A DNA stretch of 64,000 nucleotides from Adiantum capillus-veneris. Lineage: Eukaryota > Streptophyta > Polypodiopsida > Polypodiales > Pteridaceae. The notes beneath the pieces were generated by a model that saw only the letters and a program-made list of their open reading frames with translations, was not told the DNA's origin and searched no databases. Made by a program: the position numbers and the translations under genes. This document shows positions 12,390 to 23,299 of the stretch, piece after piece (position 1 is the first letter of the stretch; every line of letters begins with the position of its first letter). The stretch spans positions 12,338,478-12,402,477 of the forward strand of contig CM043961.1 in assembly GCA_014529385.2 (NCBI GenBank), in the 5' to 3' direction.

Positions 12390-14266
12390 GCCTAGCTTGT
12401 AGGCTCGCCCCCTCTTTGTAGGTCTCAACTTTGACTTGGACTTGGACACCTCAAGCACATGGCCAGCTTGGCTAAGGACCTTAGCTATCAAGCATGTCAA
12501 GCGCCTTGATTATTAATATCTAAAACATGAACCATTTGACATCAAACAAAAGCAACACACCCTCTCAAATCAACCACCCATGCATTTTCTTAGAGCCAAG
12601 GGAGTCCTCTCCACCTTGCAACCCTTTTACAACGGCTTGCTTGAGGCTACGACGACGCACACAAAACACTAACCAAACCACAAACAAAAGAAAAAGGGGC
12701 ACTTGAAAGACTTAAAATTGTAGAGATTCCATGATGTATATAAAATATGAGACAAGATATCACCATCAAAGCTTCAAGCCCAACCACTTCCTCTTTGATG
12801 ACCACAAAAATGAGTGTACAGATTTATGGAAGAAACACTCAATCTCTCCTCTCTTCTATAGAAGAACAACTATCCTTAGCATGTACTACACTAAAACAAA
12901 AAAGCAATAGCAATTGAGGGAAGGCAATAAGCCCTTTGTAGTCTTGATTTGAGAAATCAATAAGCAAGGTTATGGAAATTGTCATTTGCTAAGCTAGCAT
13001 GGGATAATGCAAGACTTCTTGCACACAAAGCTTGTAGCCTCTCATTTGTTACACACTTCCTCTTGCACTCTTCTTCCCTATACTTCTTGTTTTTTTTAAT
13101 ACAAAGAGTGACCCTCCTTTTATAGGTTTTTGGAAGGATTAGAGTTTGCATAATCTCTCTTAATTACACTTAACAAAGCTTCCTTTAGGAGATAAGTGAT
13201 TTATGTGAAGAGATAGGTGGTAGGGTTAGGGTTTATGTGAGTAGGTTAGTAATAGTTAGAGTTATAGTTAGTATGGATTTATACAACATAAAAAAAAATG
13301 TACAAGTGGTGAAATGGATAAGATGAGAAATTAGACAAATCTGAAAGATTCTTCCTTTTTTTTTGCATTAGTGTTGCTGAATTGTCGCCGCCATTTTTGT
13401 GTGTTGTGTCAATCCATTGGATGGGATTGGTATTTTGCTAGATTTATCCTCCACTTGCCACTTCTCATGGTGAAATTTATCATAAATTAGATCATTGGTG
13501 CTAAAACATGAGAGATAGAGGAAGAGAATAGGTGAATCATGTATAGAAAGTAATGGAATATAGAGTTATACATATAGTAGCCATATCCCATTTGTGGAGC
13601 TTCTTCTTTCATGCTAGTAGAAATGGAGTGTGTGTGTGTGTGTGTGTGTATAATGGAAAGGTGTGTATGTAAAATAAAGAAATAAAAGGTGAGTTGTTTT
13701 TTGATGAATAAATACATTTTAGGGTCCTTGAGAAATCCAAACAAGCCCTCAAGATCACGATAATTACTCATATCGTTGTTTTTTATTGTAAAAGAAGCAA
13801 GAGAGAGAAAATGTAGACCAAAATTTTAGGAAGAGACTCAAAAACGAGATTTCACTTTTGCAGCATTTGATGAGTCATGTTTTATAATTTTTATGCTGTC
13901 AAAGTCTTTCATGTTTCCAATTTCCTATATACCATATGCCCCCATCCACATCCACTTTGCATAAAAACCGATGTTCCATAATCTTTAAAAACTACCAATT
14001 GACTTCTCATCCTATGAAGACAAGTACAAATAGAATTCTTCCTCTCCTTTTACATTGAAGTCCCCCTTGAATTTTGTAGGACCTAAAAATGTGCCTTTAA
14101 TAAATCCATCTTAAGTTGTTTCCCATGTGAAATAAATCACCAAATTTGTTTAGCATACTATATGGACATTCACAATTGAAGTGAAAATGAAAATATGTAA
14201 ACAAAAACATTTAATCATAGGTGAAACACTATTTGTTTATGAGAATATCCCTACACCATAATTTAA

Positions 14267-15160
14267 TGTTAGAGTGTCACCGCGGTGGATGTCTGCAACA
14301 TAGTTTTTTGTACTAACATAATGTCAATATGCAAGGAAGTGACTCGGGATGGGGCATAGAGATTTAATGAGATTGTCAATCTCACCAAAGTAAACCTAAA
14401 GGAATGTTCCTACTTCTACAAAAGCAAACAACCACTTCCTAGTCAGAAAATCAGTCTATGTCCGATCTCACCACTCTAGGTCATCTCGCCTTTTTGGTAT
14501 CCAAACGAATTTGGAATGTAACAAAACTTAAGGAGAGGTATTACAACACCTAAGGGCACATTACTACCAAGTTCTGCAACCATCTTTGAAGGTACATAAA
14601 TCAAGATCCATCCCAAAAAATGTAGAGAAAACTAACACATAACTACACGAAAAGGCCTCCCATAAACATAGAAACACTCTTCCAAGGTCAAAACATCAAA
14701 AGACAACCATTCAAGACCTCAAATCAAAGCATTTTCCTCACAAACAAGATGTCACGAACCACAACAAAATTGACAATGATTACACTTAGATTGAACAGCA
14801 AGAGACAAGGAACACAATGTGCTATTTGGAATCGAATTTTGATTACCAGACAAGGAGAAAGATTGATTACAGTTTGTAGCAGCAAAGAAGCTCTTAGTTG
14901 ACGTCCATTACTTGCAAAGATAATGATAGTGTGTTTTACAAAACTAAGGGTTTTGATTTAAGAGCTAGGGACTCTTTCCCACGGCCATTTGGCCACTTAC
15001 ATGGTTTGTAGGCTCAGAGAGGCTAAGAGGGAATGATAGATTATATTACAATTTGATAATCCTCATTAGCTAATCACACCGCTTCTTTTGAAAAAATGAT
15101 TGAGCATAACAAAGTTTGGTGTATATCCTCCTTCTAAGTGACATTCCACTGTGTCCACCA
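14267..15160 (-). repeat. 3' LTR of element A
   Basis: Starts TGTTAG and ends CCACCA on the plus strand. It aligns along its length with 44104-44967, with perhaps one difference in ten bases by eye and one larger indel near 14800-14830. The high divergence points to an old insertion. Confidence 0.8.
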
Positions 15161-15176
15161 ATCATTCCCCCCTTCC
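15161..15176 (-). promoter_or_regulatory. Polypurine tract of element A
   Basis: The minus strand reads GGAAGGGGGGAATGAT immediately before the 3' LTR, the expected place for plus-strand DNA priming. No such tract borders the other LTR copy. Confidence 0.75.
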
Positions 15177-15737
15177 TATTCATTGCACATCCTTGTGCAA
15201 TCTGTCTTTGATTGTCACCTTAGTAGTTAATCAATCGCTTTTCTAGTGTCCCAGTCTGTTGCCTGAATTTTTGTGCCCTTGCCTTGATCTCCATCTTTGT
15301 CGCTAGCTCTCTGAAAGGGTTATTACTGAGAGTGATATGATATGCTATATGTCAACCTGGTAGATCTTTTGTGAGGGGATTAAATATGGAGGATTTGACT
15401 TCAAAAAATCATGTTATGAATGCCTCCTCAAAAGTTTGCATGTAGTGGGAGGGCAAGAACATGACCCTCACATGCAATCCCATATGACGTTTTTGCTGGG
15501 AATTTCTGTTTCCATATTCCAACATAGCCCTCTGGTGCCTTCGACAAAAACTTGCCACGGATGCTCCGCTGCTTGTATATCATTGAATGCCATAATGCAT
15601 CTTTGCAATCTTCACTAGCATTTGGCATGCAAGATCTGGTATTTCCTTCATCATATTGATGACTCGTTTGAGTGTCTGAACCATATACTTTCCTGATGGG
15701 GGATTGTTATTGGGTGGCTTCGTTATAACTGGGTAGT

Positions 15738-17144
15738 TCAAAACTGTTGGTCTTTTGCTTGGCCATGAATAAAAGATTTCCTAGGATCGTCATCTGTTGA
15801 TGGGACAATAAGTTGGGTCGAACCTGAGATGATGTGGAGGATTTCTATAATTTGTTTCATCAGTTGGGTGGTGCTCAAACCATTTCTTTCGCCAGAGTGG
15901 TTGATTGTCGATGATAGTCTGAATTTGTATGGCAGTGAAAGGAACATCCCTGTAATCTCCTCTTTGGTTTGGTTCAAGGGCATGTACATTTTTTGTTTCC
16001 ATAATAGAGCCTCTTGCTTCATCAGTGGTAGTGTGATCATCTCATGCTCGAGGTTTTTTACCACTTCGTTGGGAGTGATCATGAGAAGGGCCGCTGACTC
16101 CAACATCTTGAGCTCATATTGTAGATACTCCTTGTGCAAAGGGTCTTTTACTTCTGAGATCGACCGCTAAATTTATTCTTTTGTAGTATCCAAGATGGAC
16201 GTCATGGCTGGACCTTCAGATTCTTGCATTGCTGTTCCTGTGCTTGTACCTGGCATATCCATATGGTGAGTTTGAAATGTGAATTGTTCCAGTACTTATG
16301 TTTGTTCAGCTTCCACAGTGACTGTTTTTAAACACTTCACCTGTGTTGCTTTTAGAGCATCCAACTCTTCCTTAGCCTCTGTCGGTTGCTTTCTTAGATT
16401 TTCAATTTCTTTGTCTGTAGCTATTTGCAATGCTCTATGTCCTGCTATCATAATTTTCCTGTCATATTTTTCTTGAGCAAGGGCATCCTTTAGATCTTGG
16501 ACCTATTTTGTCAGCGAGGTTGATTTAACTGTCGTGCTCGACGTCTCCTCCAAGGCTAAAAGTTGGGTCAGAGTCTTGCTGACCACCACATAAGACTCTT
16601 GCAGCTTCTCATTTTGTTCTCTTTCCCTAATTAGCTCCTCCTCTAGTCGTTGTTGCTCAACCTACAGAGTAGTGTTGGCTTCATTAAACTGATGGACTTC
16701 CTTGAAGTAATATGCAACGTCCTCTTGTTCCCTTTGTAATTCTGATTGGAGTTGCAACTGTACTTTTTGCAGCTCCTCAATTTTGTTTTGCAGTTGTAGT
16801 GTGCTTTTGGCTGCTTTTTTTGTCTCTTTCCTTGTGTCCTCTAGCTCTAGTTCACTCAAGTTGTAGAGAGCTCTTTGGTATTGAAACTGGGGCTTGATTT
16901 GGTCTAAATGTGCGTCAATGTCAAACGATCGGATCATTTGTGCTCCCTTCTCTACCACAGTTTGTGGACGAGATGATCATGGTTGGTTCTGGCTTCTTTG
17001 GCCTTGGTTTGAGGTACCAACATCATCCTTTGTTCTTTCTTTTGTTTTCAATACTTCACAAGTAGCTGGAGCTGTAGTGATTTCTGGTAGTGTTGTTTGT
17101 TTTTCTGGATCTGCTTGCTTTTGTGACAACACTTTATCTGTCAT
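15738..17144 (-). pseudogene. Coiled-coil ORF downstream of integrase in element A (env position)
   Basis: One frame runs from an ATG at 17144 to a stop at 15738 (468 codons), interrupted by six in-frame stops that look like decay. The N-terminal 60 residues are polar. Residues about 85-260 are a long charged coiled coil (DTRKETKKAAKSTLQLQNK, then LQSELQREQED, then RLEEELIREREQNEKL). The C-terminal 135 residues contain LQYELKMLESAALLMITP and are more mixed. No membrane segment or signal peptide is visible, so it is not recognisably an envelope protein. An extra ORF between pol and the 3' LTR is known in several plant Ty3 lineages. Its role here is unknown. Confidence 0.6.
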
Positions 17145-17385
17145 TTTTTTCTGGAAAATCTAAGGCTTCTTCTTTTATTTTTTTAAGCCTCTCAAGGTAG
17201 TTTTTTCTCTTTTGGTGATTCAAAATTATATTCTTGCTGGTTAAGAGTATCCTAATCACCTTTCTCTTCTTGGTTTTCTGCTTTGCCCCCTGCCTTGGTC
17301 AATTCATCCGATGATTCGAGCTCATCACGCGTGGCTATTTTGCATCCTCTCTTTCTCTTTGTTCCATCTTTCGCTTGAGCTCATT

Positions 17386-18015
17386 CTAAATCTGTTGCCG
17401 CATTTCACTGGCAATGTTCAAACTTTCCTCTGCTTCCTTTATTTTGCGTTGTTTGATCCTTTCCAAAGATTTTGATTTTTGTGTGCTGTAGAGGCACATC
17501 CTCTTCTTCTTCTCTTTCATCATCGGCTTCCGTTCCCTGACTTCTCTTTTCCTCGTGTTTCTGTTGGTGGATTTATTCTGTTTGCACCTGTGCTTGTTCC
17601 ATTGTCCTTTGGGCTTGGGTATTGGGATTGCCTCTACCACCCGAGTTGTTCTCTTCTTCACTCTTGTCTGTCTAAGTGAAAATTCACTTCCATGTTCCTC
17701 ATCTGAAGATTGATATTCTAAAGGAGTTTCTTTTACTCCCATCATTGGCCGTAATGGCATTTCGTCTCTTCTTAGGGGTGGTTTTGTGTGTTGACACTTA
17801 TCACATCTTTTGATATATGCCTTTGCATCCCTAAACAACGTTGGCCACCATATTCCTGCGTGAAGTACTTGCTTTGCAGTTTTATCAGTAGAGAAATGTC
17901 CCCTTGGTTGACCCGAGTGTGCTTGTTCTAAGATAAAGAAATATTCACTTTCCGTGGCGCACAATCGTAATTGTTCATCCTTTTCCCCCTTGTACAGTTG
18001 GTTTGCAATTAGCAA
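17386..18015 (-). pseudogene. Integrase zinc-binding domain joined to C-terminal tail, catalytic core missing
   Basis: Residues 30-80 carry the HHCC zinc module of retroviral-type integrases (H-SGQPRGHFSTDKTAKQVL, then WWPTL-RDA, then CDKCQHTKPP). It is followed by RRDEMPLRP, the linker that normally precedes the DD35E core. The core is absent: the frame passes straight into a basic, low-complexity tail (KKRTTRVVEAIPIPKPKGQW and so on) to the stop. Without the Asp-Asp-Glu triad this protein could not integrate DNA. The reading frame across the junction is open for 209 codons, so the deletion did not break it. Confidence 0.8.
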
Positions 18016-18481
18016 ATAATGATTGCTTCCTCTTCTATAGTTCTCATTTGTGCCTTACCCCATCCCTCTAGGAAGGTCTTGTTTTTGAAGTACTCGATTA
18101 TGTGAGTACTCCATTTGGGTGCTTGTACTACTCGAAACAAGGTGGCATGTTATACTGGAGGATGCTTTGTATAGATATCACATGATTTTACGTAAGTATA
18201 GACACTGTTTTCCATCTTTTACCAGTAGACCCCTAGTCTCTTTAGTCTTTGGTATGTTTGCATTTCCCTACTATGAAACCCCGTATGTTATATGTGAGCC
18301 TGTTTGAGGTAGTATTCGTATTTTTTCGGCTATATACATAGTCTCAAAATCCCATCCTTACTATGCTTGTATAGTCATCCAGCTAAAATTTGGAGATTTC
18401 TTGTTCGATGTATGATTGATGGTTGTCTTTCTACAGGTAATGCTCCGATTGTAAGTAGAGAAATGACCTCTTCACTCCACC

Positions 18482-19914
18482 TCAGAACCATTTCAATGTT
18501 AAATAGGTACGAATCTGGAAGATCATCATCAATACCTTTAGGGTGCTTCCCCATGGAACAGTCTCGAAAGATGATCTGCACGTGTGTGTAGCTCCCTTTT
18601 TTACGACTACTGTGAAATCAAGCTCAAGCAATAGGATAAACCAACGAACAATCCTTCCAATGTTGCAAGGTTTGTTTACCAGATATAACAGTGCCTTGTG
18701 GTCCACAAAGAAAACAAATTTGTTTGCAAGAAGATAATGTCTAAATTTTTTAACAGCATATATCATTCCTAGACCTTCTCTCTCTATAGTGGTATAATTT
18801 TTCTCCGTGTTGTTCAGCTGCCTACTAGAGTAGTAAATGGAAAAATCCATTTTTTTCTCTCCTAGCTAGGCAAAATGCACCCTATGGCATAGGCTGATGC
18901 ATCAACATGAACATAAAAGATCTTGCTCCAATCAAGGGCTTGCAAAATTGGAGCAAAAATTAATCTTTTCTTCAATTTGTGAAAAGCCTGCTCACATTCT
19001 TCCATCCATTCAAAATTAGCAATGAGTGCATACAAAGGCTTAGCTATTACAAAATACATGTATTGACGCGCCTATAGTACCCACAATGACCCATAAATTC
19101 TTGTACTTCTTTCATTTTTGTTGGTCTTAGTAGTACAGTAATTATTTGTATTTTTTCTTGATCAGTGGAAATCCCGTTTTTGGACACAATGTGGCCCAAA
19201 ATTTTACCTTGTCTTACCATGAAGACACATTTTTCAAGGTTTAAGAAAATACGATAAGTTTTGCACTTATCAAAGACTTTCTCAGGTGCATTATGTGATC
19301 ACTTCTCAGGTGAGAATGAACCCAAAGATCATCCATGTATATCTCTACAAATTATCTGAAATATTCCTTAAATGCATGACTCATTAGTCTTTGAAAAGTA
19401 GCAGGTGCATTGGTCAGGCCGAAGGGCATTACCCTGTATGCAAATATACCCCACTTTGTTGCAAAATCTGTCTTATGCGGATCTTTTGGTTTTATTGTCA
19501 CAACTGGTTGTAGCCTGAGAACCCATCTAGAAAACTATAGGCCTCCTTTTTTGCAACTCTCTCAATAACATGATCTGTTATTGGTAGTGGATCATTGTCC
19601 CTGATGGTGGCAACATTTACCTATTTGAGGTTCACAGAGACTCGCAACTTACCATTCTTTTCGGGTACTACCACAATCGGAGACACCCAATCACTGTGTT
19701 TAATCTCGTAGATAAACTCCGCATCCTTCAGTTTATCTATCTCCTCCTTAATTTTCTTGGCAAAAGTCTCATTGTATGTATAAGGACGTTGTATGCGTGG
19801 TCTGGCATCACTTTTAAGGGGTATCGTGTGCCGATAGATCTCTGGATCTGTTCCCTTTAGGTCTTTGTATGACCAAGCAAAGACATCTTTATATAGTCTG
19901 AGTGTATCTATCAA
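18482..19914 (-). pseudogene. Reverse transcriptase-RNase H of element A (broken)
   Basis: A Ty3/gypsy RT-RNase H region. The start (19914-19621) has AEFIYEIKHSDWVSPIVVVPEK. About 19560-19330 follows in shifted frames with [11 protein letters not shown] and [16 protein letters not shown]. The catalytic loop is VEIYMDDL, so both Asp residues are kept. The RNase H part (19059-18482) has FYVHVDASAYAIG, YYSSRQLNNTEKNYTTIEREGL and FVFFVDHKALLYL. At least one frameshift near 19500 and several stops make it inactive. Confidence 0.88.
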
Positions 19915-20060
19915 AATCCATTCTTCTTCTTTTGTGAGGTCCGTGGCAATGTATGCGAGTTTAGGTTCCTTGTCTGGTTCTGCTAAGTTTATGCATTTGG
20001 CTTTTTCAGGCCCATCATATGAAGTTCCAGGCTCTTTTGGGTCTCATTTGGGCTTTTGCA

Positions 20061-20824
20061 CTACGATTTTTCTATCTTGAATGGTATAGTTTTTGTAGTG
20101 TGAAGGTGCATCAAACTTATCATCGTTTGATTCATCATCAGTTTCCAACTCTGTTGTCCAACTTCTTTCAAAGTGTGTTTCAATTCATTGTATTTGTGTT
20201 TGCGCTCGGTTTTGGATAACTTTGTTGACTTTTTAGAGATACTTTCCGAATGTGGCTTTTGTTTGTTCTTATTTTTCAAGTTTGTTTTGGTTGAGTTGGG
20301 TTTCATGTACCTCTTCAATATCCCATCCTTAAGGCAATCAGTTGCTTCAACCAACTTTAAATACTACGTTTTGTCAGTTAATAGAGGTACTGAATATTCT
20401 TTTGTCTTGTGTCATTTGTTTTCATGCTTTTATTCAGATATCTACACTATCTTTGAGGATTTTGGTTGGGAAAGTTGTAGTAGATCACTCGTCGATTCTC
20501 CGGTTTGATGTCCTGACCTAAAATATTAGAAAGCTCATCGTCCGTGTCGTCTTCTAAACACTTATCCATGGAGTTCTGGAATGCTTCCTCTTCAGTGTGG
20601 TCAAGGTTCCTTGCTGAGATCTCATCCACTATGCGTCGGCTATCTACAATGCCCTCCCTATCAGGGACTTTCAATTTTGATTTTGGACTTAGGTTGACAC
20701 TCATCATCTGGAATGGAATGATATCATATCCTTCCTCATCACCACAGAATTTGGTTAGGGTCACCTCATTCACACACACATCAAGAGTGGCTAGTATCTG
20801 CTGCCAACCAAAATGTTCGAGCAT
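20061..20824 (-). pseudogene. Spacer region between protease and reverse transcriptase in element A
   Basis: Two open stretches (20824-20447 and 20354-20061) in one degraded region. The first begins LEHFGWQQILATLDVC and includes FCGDEEGYDIIPF. It aligns with LEPFGWEHILATLDVC and FCDENGYDVVPY in element B, showing common ancestry. The second is Lys-rich. No known domain. In B this region leads into W-I-P-K repeats; in A it leads into RT. Confidence 0.65.
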
Positions 20825-20894
20825 CTCTTTTGAAAAAGCTCTGGTACATATGCCTCGTCTTGTACTGACCTATCATGAATGCAATCCTCTTTTT

Positions 20895-21487
20895 TCAAAC
20901 TACTACCCTCAGAAGATCCATATGTCCAATTTTGTGAGATTTGTTTTGCAGCCAAGCAGGTATTTCTCCTTCTTGGTCAATTGTGGAGTTTAATTCCTCT
21001 CCAGGGGTTTGTTCCACATCTCTATAAGTATGGTCAGTGACACTGATCTTCGTAATGACATCCTTGTGTCTTAGGTATATGTAGTCATAGCCCCAATCTT
21101 GTACCATTTTGAGATGATGCATAAACAATCTGCTCAATATGATAACAAAATTGCTGCTCTCATCAAAATTCATAATAGAGAATGTGTGCTCATATGCGAT
21201 TCCGCAAGAGGTTACTATGTTTTGCTCCAAAATGCAAATAGGTCTCTCCAGGTATCCGCCAATTGAAGTTTCATTGTAGTTTTCCGTAGAGTAGGCTTTC
21301 CCCATTTTTCCCACATTGCTTTGGTGGCTATGGCAATTCCGGCTCCACTATCCATTATTGCTATTGATTTTACTTCTTTGTAATCCACAGGCAAGGTCAT
21401 GTTTCCTTCTTTTCCTTCACAATAATCTCCTACCTTGTTCACTGGCACTGACTCATGTTTAGTTTGTTTCAAGGTTTGATTATTCAA
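20895..21487 (-). pseudogene. Aspartic protease of element A (broken)
   Basis: The active-site loop IMDSGAGIAIATK (coded near 21350) keeps the DSG-type catalytic triad. It is followed by MWEKWGKPTLRKTTMKLQLAD. After a frameshift the second half (21300-20895) includes FVIILSRLFMHHLKMVQDWGYDYIYLRHKDVITKI, which matches FDIILGRPFM-type protease ends. It aligns closely with the protease in element B, whose equivalent Asp is replaced by Gly. The protease would process the Gag-Pol precursor. The frameshift disables this copy. Confidence 0.82.
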
Positions 21488-21708
21488 TGTTTTTGTTTTT
21501 GGGGAACAATTGGTGGCAAAATTATCAGCCCTATTTTCTCCAAAGAAAATTCCACCTCTTCTCCAAAAAGTTGGTCTTATATGTAGTAACTCTGATAGAG
21601 TTAGTGTACAATGGATAGGGACAACATCAGCTCATGAAGAGTTTTGGTATCCATCATCTTAGGATTAGCTTTCCATTGAGATGGTACTTTTTTACTTTTG
21701 CTCTAGTT

Positions 21709-22018
21709 TCATGGTTGCCAATGAATGAAGGTAACGTCTTCAATGACTGAGTTTGTTGTCTTCCGATATTTTTGTACCTGAATCACCATAAAATGATTGG
21801 ATATCATTTGGGTAGAGTTCATGCTCGAGGTGGATATCCGTGATAGGGACTGACTGAAGTGTTGCACCTTCATCTTTTTTGTTTCGGATATCCTTCCACA
21901 GATCCTGTGGCCATTGTTTTTCCACTTTAGGAATTGGCATAGGTGCTTGTGAATACATTCCATCTGTTGTATTGGCTGCCATCCTCGTATCCAAAGGCAT
22001 TTCATTTACCCAATGGAC
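21709..22018 (-). pseudogene. Gag-protease linker of element A, left of the inversion
   Basis: Minus-strand open frames here include QDLWKDIRNKKDEGA, QSFYGDSGTKISED. They align with DELWKQVREANEAD and VRSYWGDKG in the linker of element B. This marks the left border of an inverted block: to the right the coding sense switches to the plus strand. Confidence 0.55.
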
Positions 22019-22019
22019 A

Positions 22020-23290
22020 AACCATGAGACCCACAAATGTTTCTATGATAGAAACTATGTTAGAGAAAGACAATACGGACCACATGGAGGGCAACAGCTA
22101 CCACCCCCTCCAAGATACCAAGTAGGAAAAAATAACGCAGTCCAAGGGCAAGAAAAACCTCAACCTGTGTTGGGGCATTAGCCTCCTTTACCCTAGGAAA
22201 ACAGGGCCCTATAAAAGCACCTTCTGATCAGATTATGGTGCAGGTAGTTTCATACCGGGAAGATTTAGACAATACCTAAGAAAGAGGGTTTGACAGAAAT
22301 AAATATGCTTCGAAGGGAGAAATTCTATGGATGGTTTTTGAGGATATGCCATAATCATCATACATAGCACAACCAACAAAACACCATTACTTGGTCGATG
22401 AAAATATGCTTATGTTCATGGCAACCCAGAAGTACAAACCTAGGGGATATCCTCCTAGAACAAGACAATTGATGGGGGTTCCATAAGCTTCTCCACCACC
22501 AGTAGGACCATGCTATGAATGTGGCAGTGATCATTGGGCAAGAACTTGTCCACACAAAGGAGAGCGTATCAAACTCTTTGGGTTCTGTGAGGGATGTACA
22601 AATGACCATCTTATTCTACATTGTCCAAAAACCCTTGATAACAAAGGGAAAGCAACCATGAACAAAATTGGGATTGTGCCAAGCTCAAGTGGATTAGAAA
22701 CAGAACCGACCATTCCAACAAATGCGGTAACAAGAGCCCAAGCACATGAGGCGGCAAGGAACATCCCAGCCGGACAAACCAAGATAGAAAATTTGTCTTG
22801 AAACCCCTAGGAAATCTTGGAAGGCAAAGCAAGACAAGATAAAAGCCAAAAGAGAGAAAGAAAAAACGGCTTTGGAGACCAAATTATTGCAAACAGAGGA
22901 ACAATTGAGAATGGAAAGAGACCTTAAGGAAATGGGCAATGTAAAAAAACCATCAACAATACCGTCGGGAGGATCTATCTTGGTGGACAAGGTCTTTGAA
23001 ACCTTCAATGCGATCTTGAAAGCTTATGAAGCTAGATTAAAGCCCAACCAAACCCAAGAGGATAGGTGGCTAGCATACCCTCACCTAGGGTATGAAAGAG
23101 AGGTTAAAGATGTGGAAGGAGCTCATCCAAGCTGCTCAAGCTCTTATGGAGCCACCAGTTCTGACTGCTCCACGGATTGAGGTGTTAATACATGAAAGAA
23201 ATCAAGAGTTAAAGGAGAAAGGGATCAAAGATGGAGACCAAAAAGATTTGTTCAGTAGCACACCACTTCAATACACACGGTACGTTTACT
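22020..23290 (+). pseudogene. Inverted gag block of element A: gag C terminus, two zinc knuckles, linker
   Basis: The only part of element A that codes on the plus strand. It reads PPPPRYQVGKNNAVQGQEKPQPVLG at the start (aligning with the gag C terminus of B). Two CX2CX4HX4C knuckles follow (CYECGSDHWARTC and CEGCTNDHLILHC), then VTRAQAHEAARN (B has VTRAQAQKKADEN), and finally SGGSILVDKVFETFNAILKAYE with NQTQEDRWLAYP (B has SLGGSVLAEKVNEILDTLL and NQTQEHRWMTYP). The order is exactly what is missing from the minus strand between 23300 and 22018. The block was therefore inverted in place. Confidence 0.8.
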
Positions 23291-23299
23291 CCTGGCCTT

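Larger units (their letters stand above)
9523..14266. other. Gene-poor region, nothing recognised apart from simple repeats
   Basis: No conserved protein motif was seen in either strand. It contains an ACATACATGCAT-like degenerate repeat (10490-10815), a CT microsatellite (12346-12385), a short TG tract (13630-13650) and AT-rich sequence. Short open frames here look like chance. Confidence 0.4.

Noticed and set aside
12889-13373. Possible small CACTA-like MITE with CACTAAAACAAAAAA at the left and TTTTTTTTGCATTAGTG at the right
   Set aside because: The inverted ends match only over CACTA plus A-rich sequence, and the flanking 3-mers (CTA and TTG) do not form a target-site duplication.
16712-20508. 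Plus-strand Phe/Leu-rich frames that look like membrane proteins
   Set aside because: They are antisense shadows of the Lys/Glu/Asn-rich minus-strand retroelement coding region.
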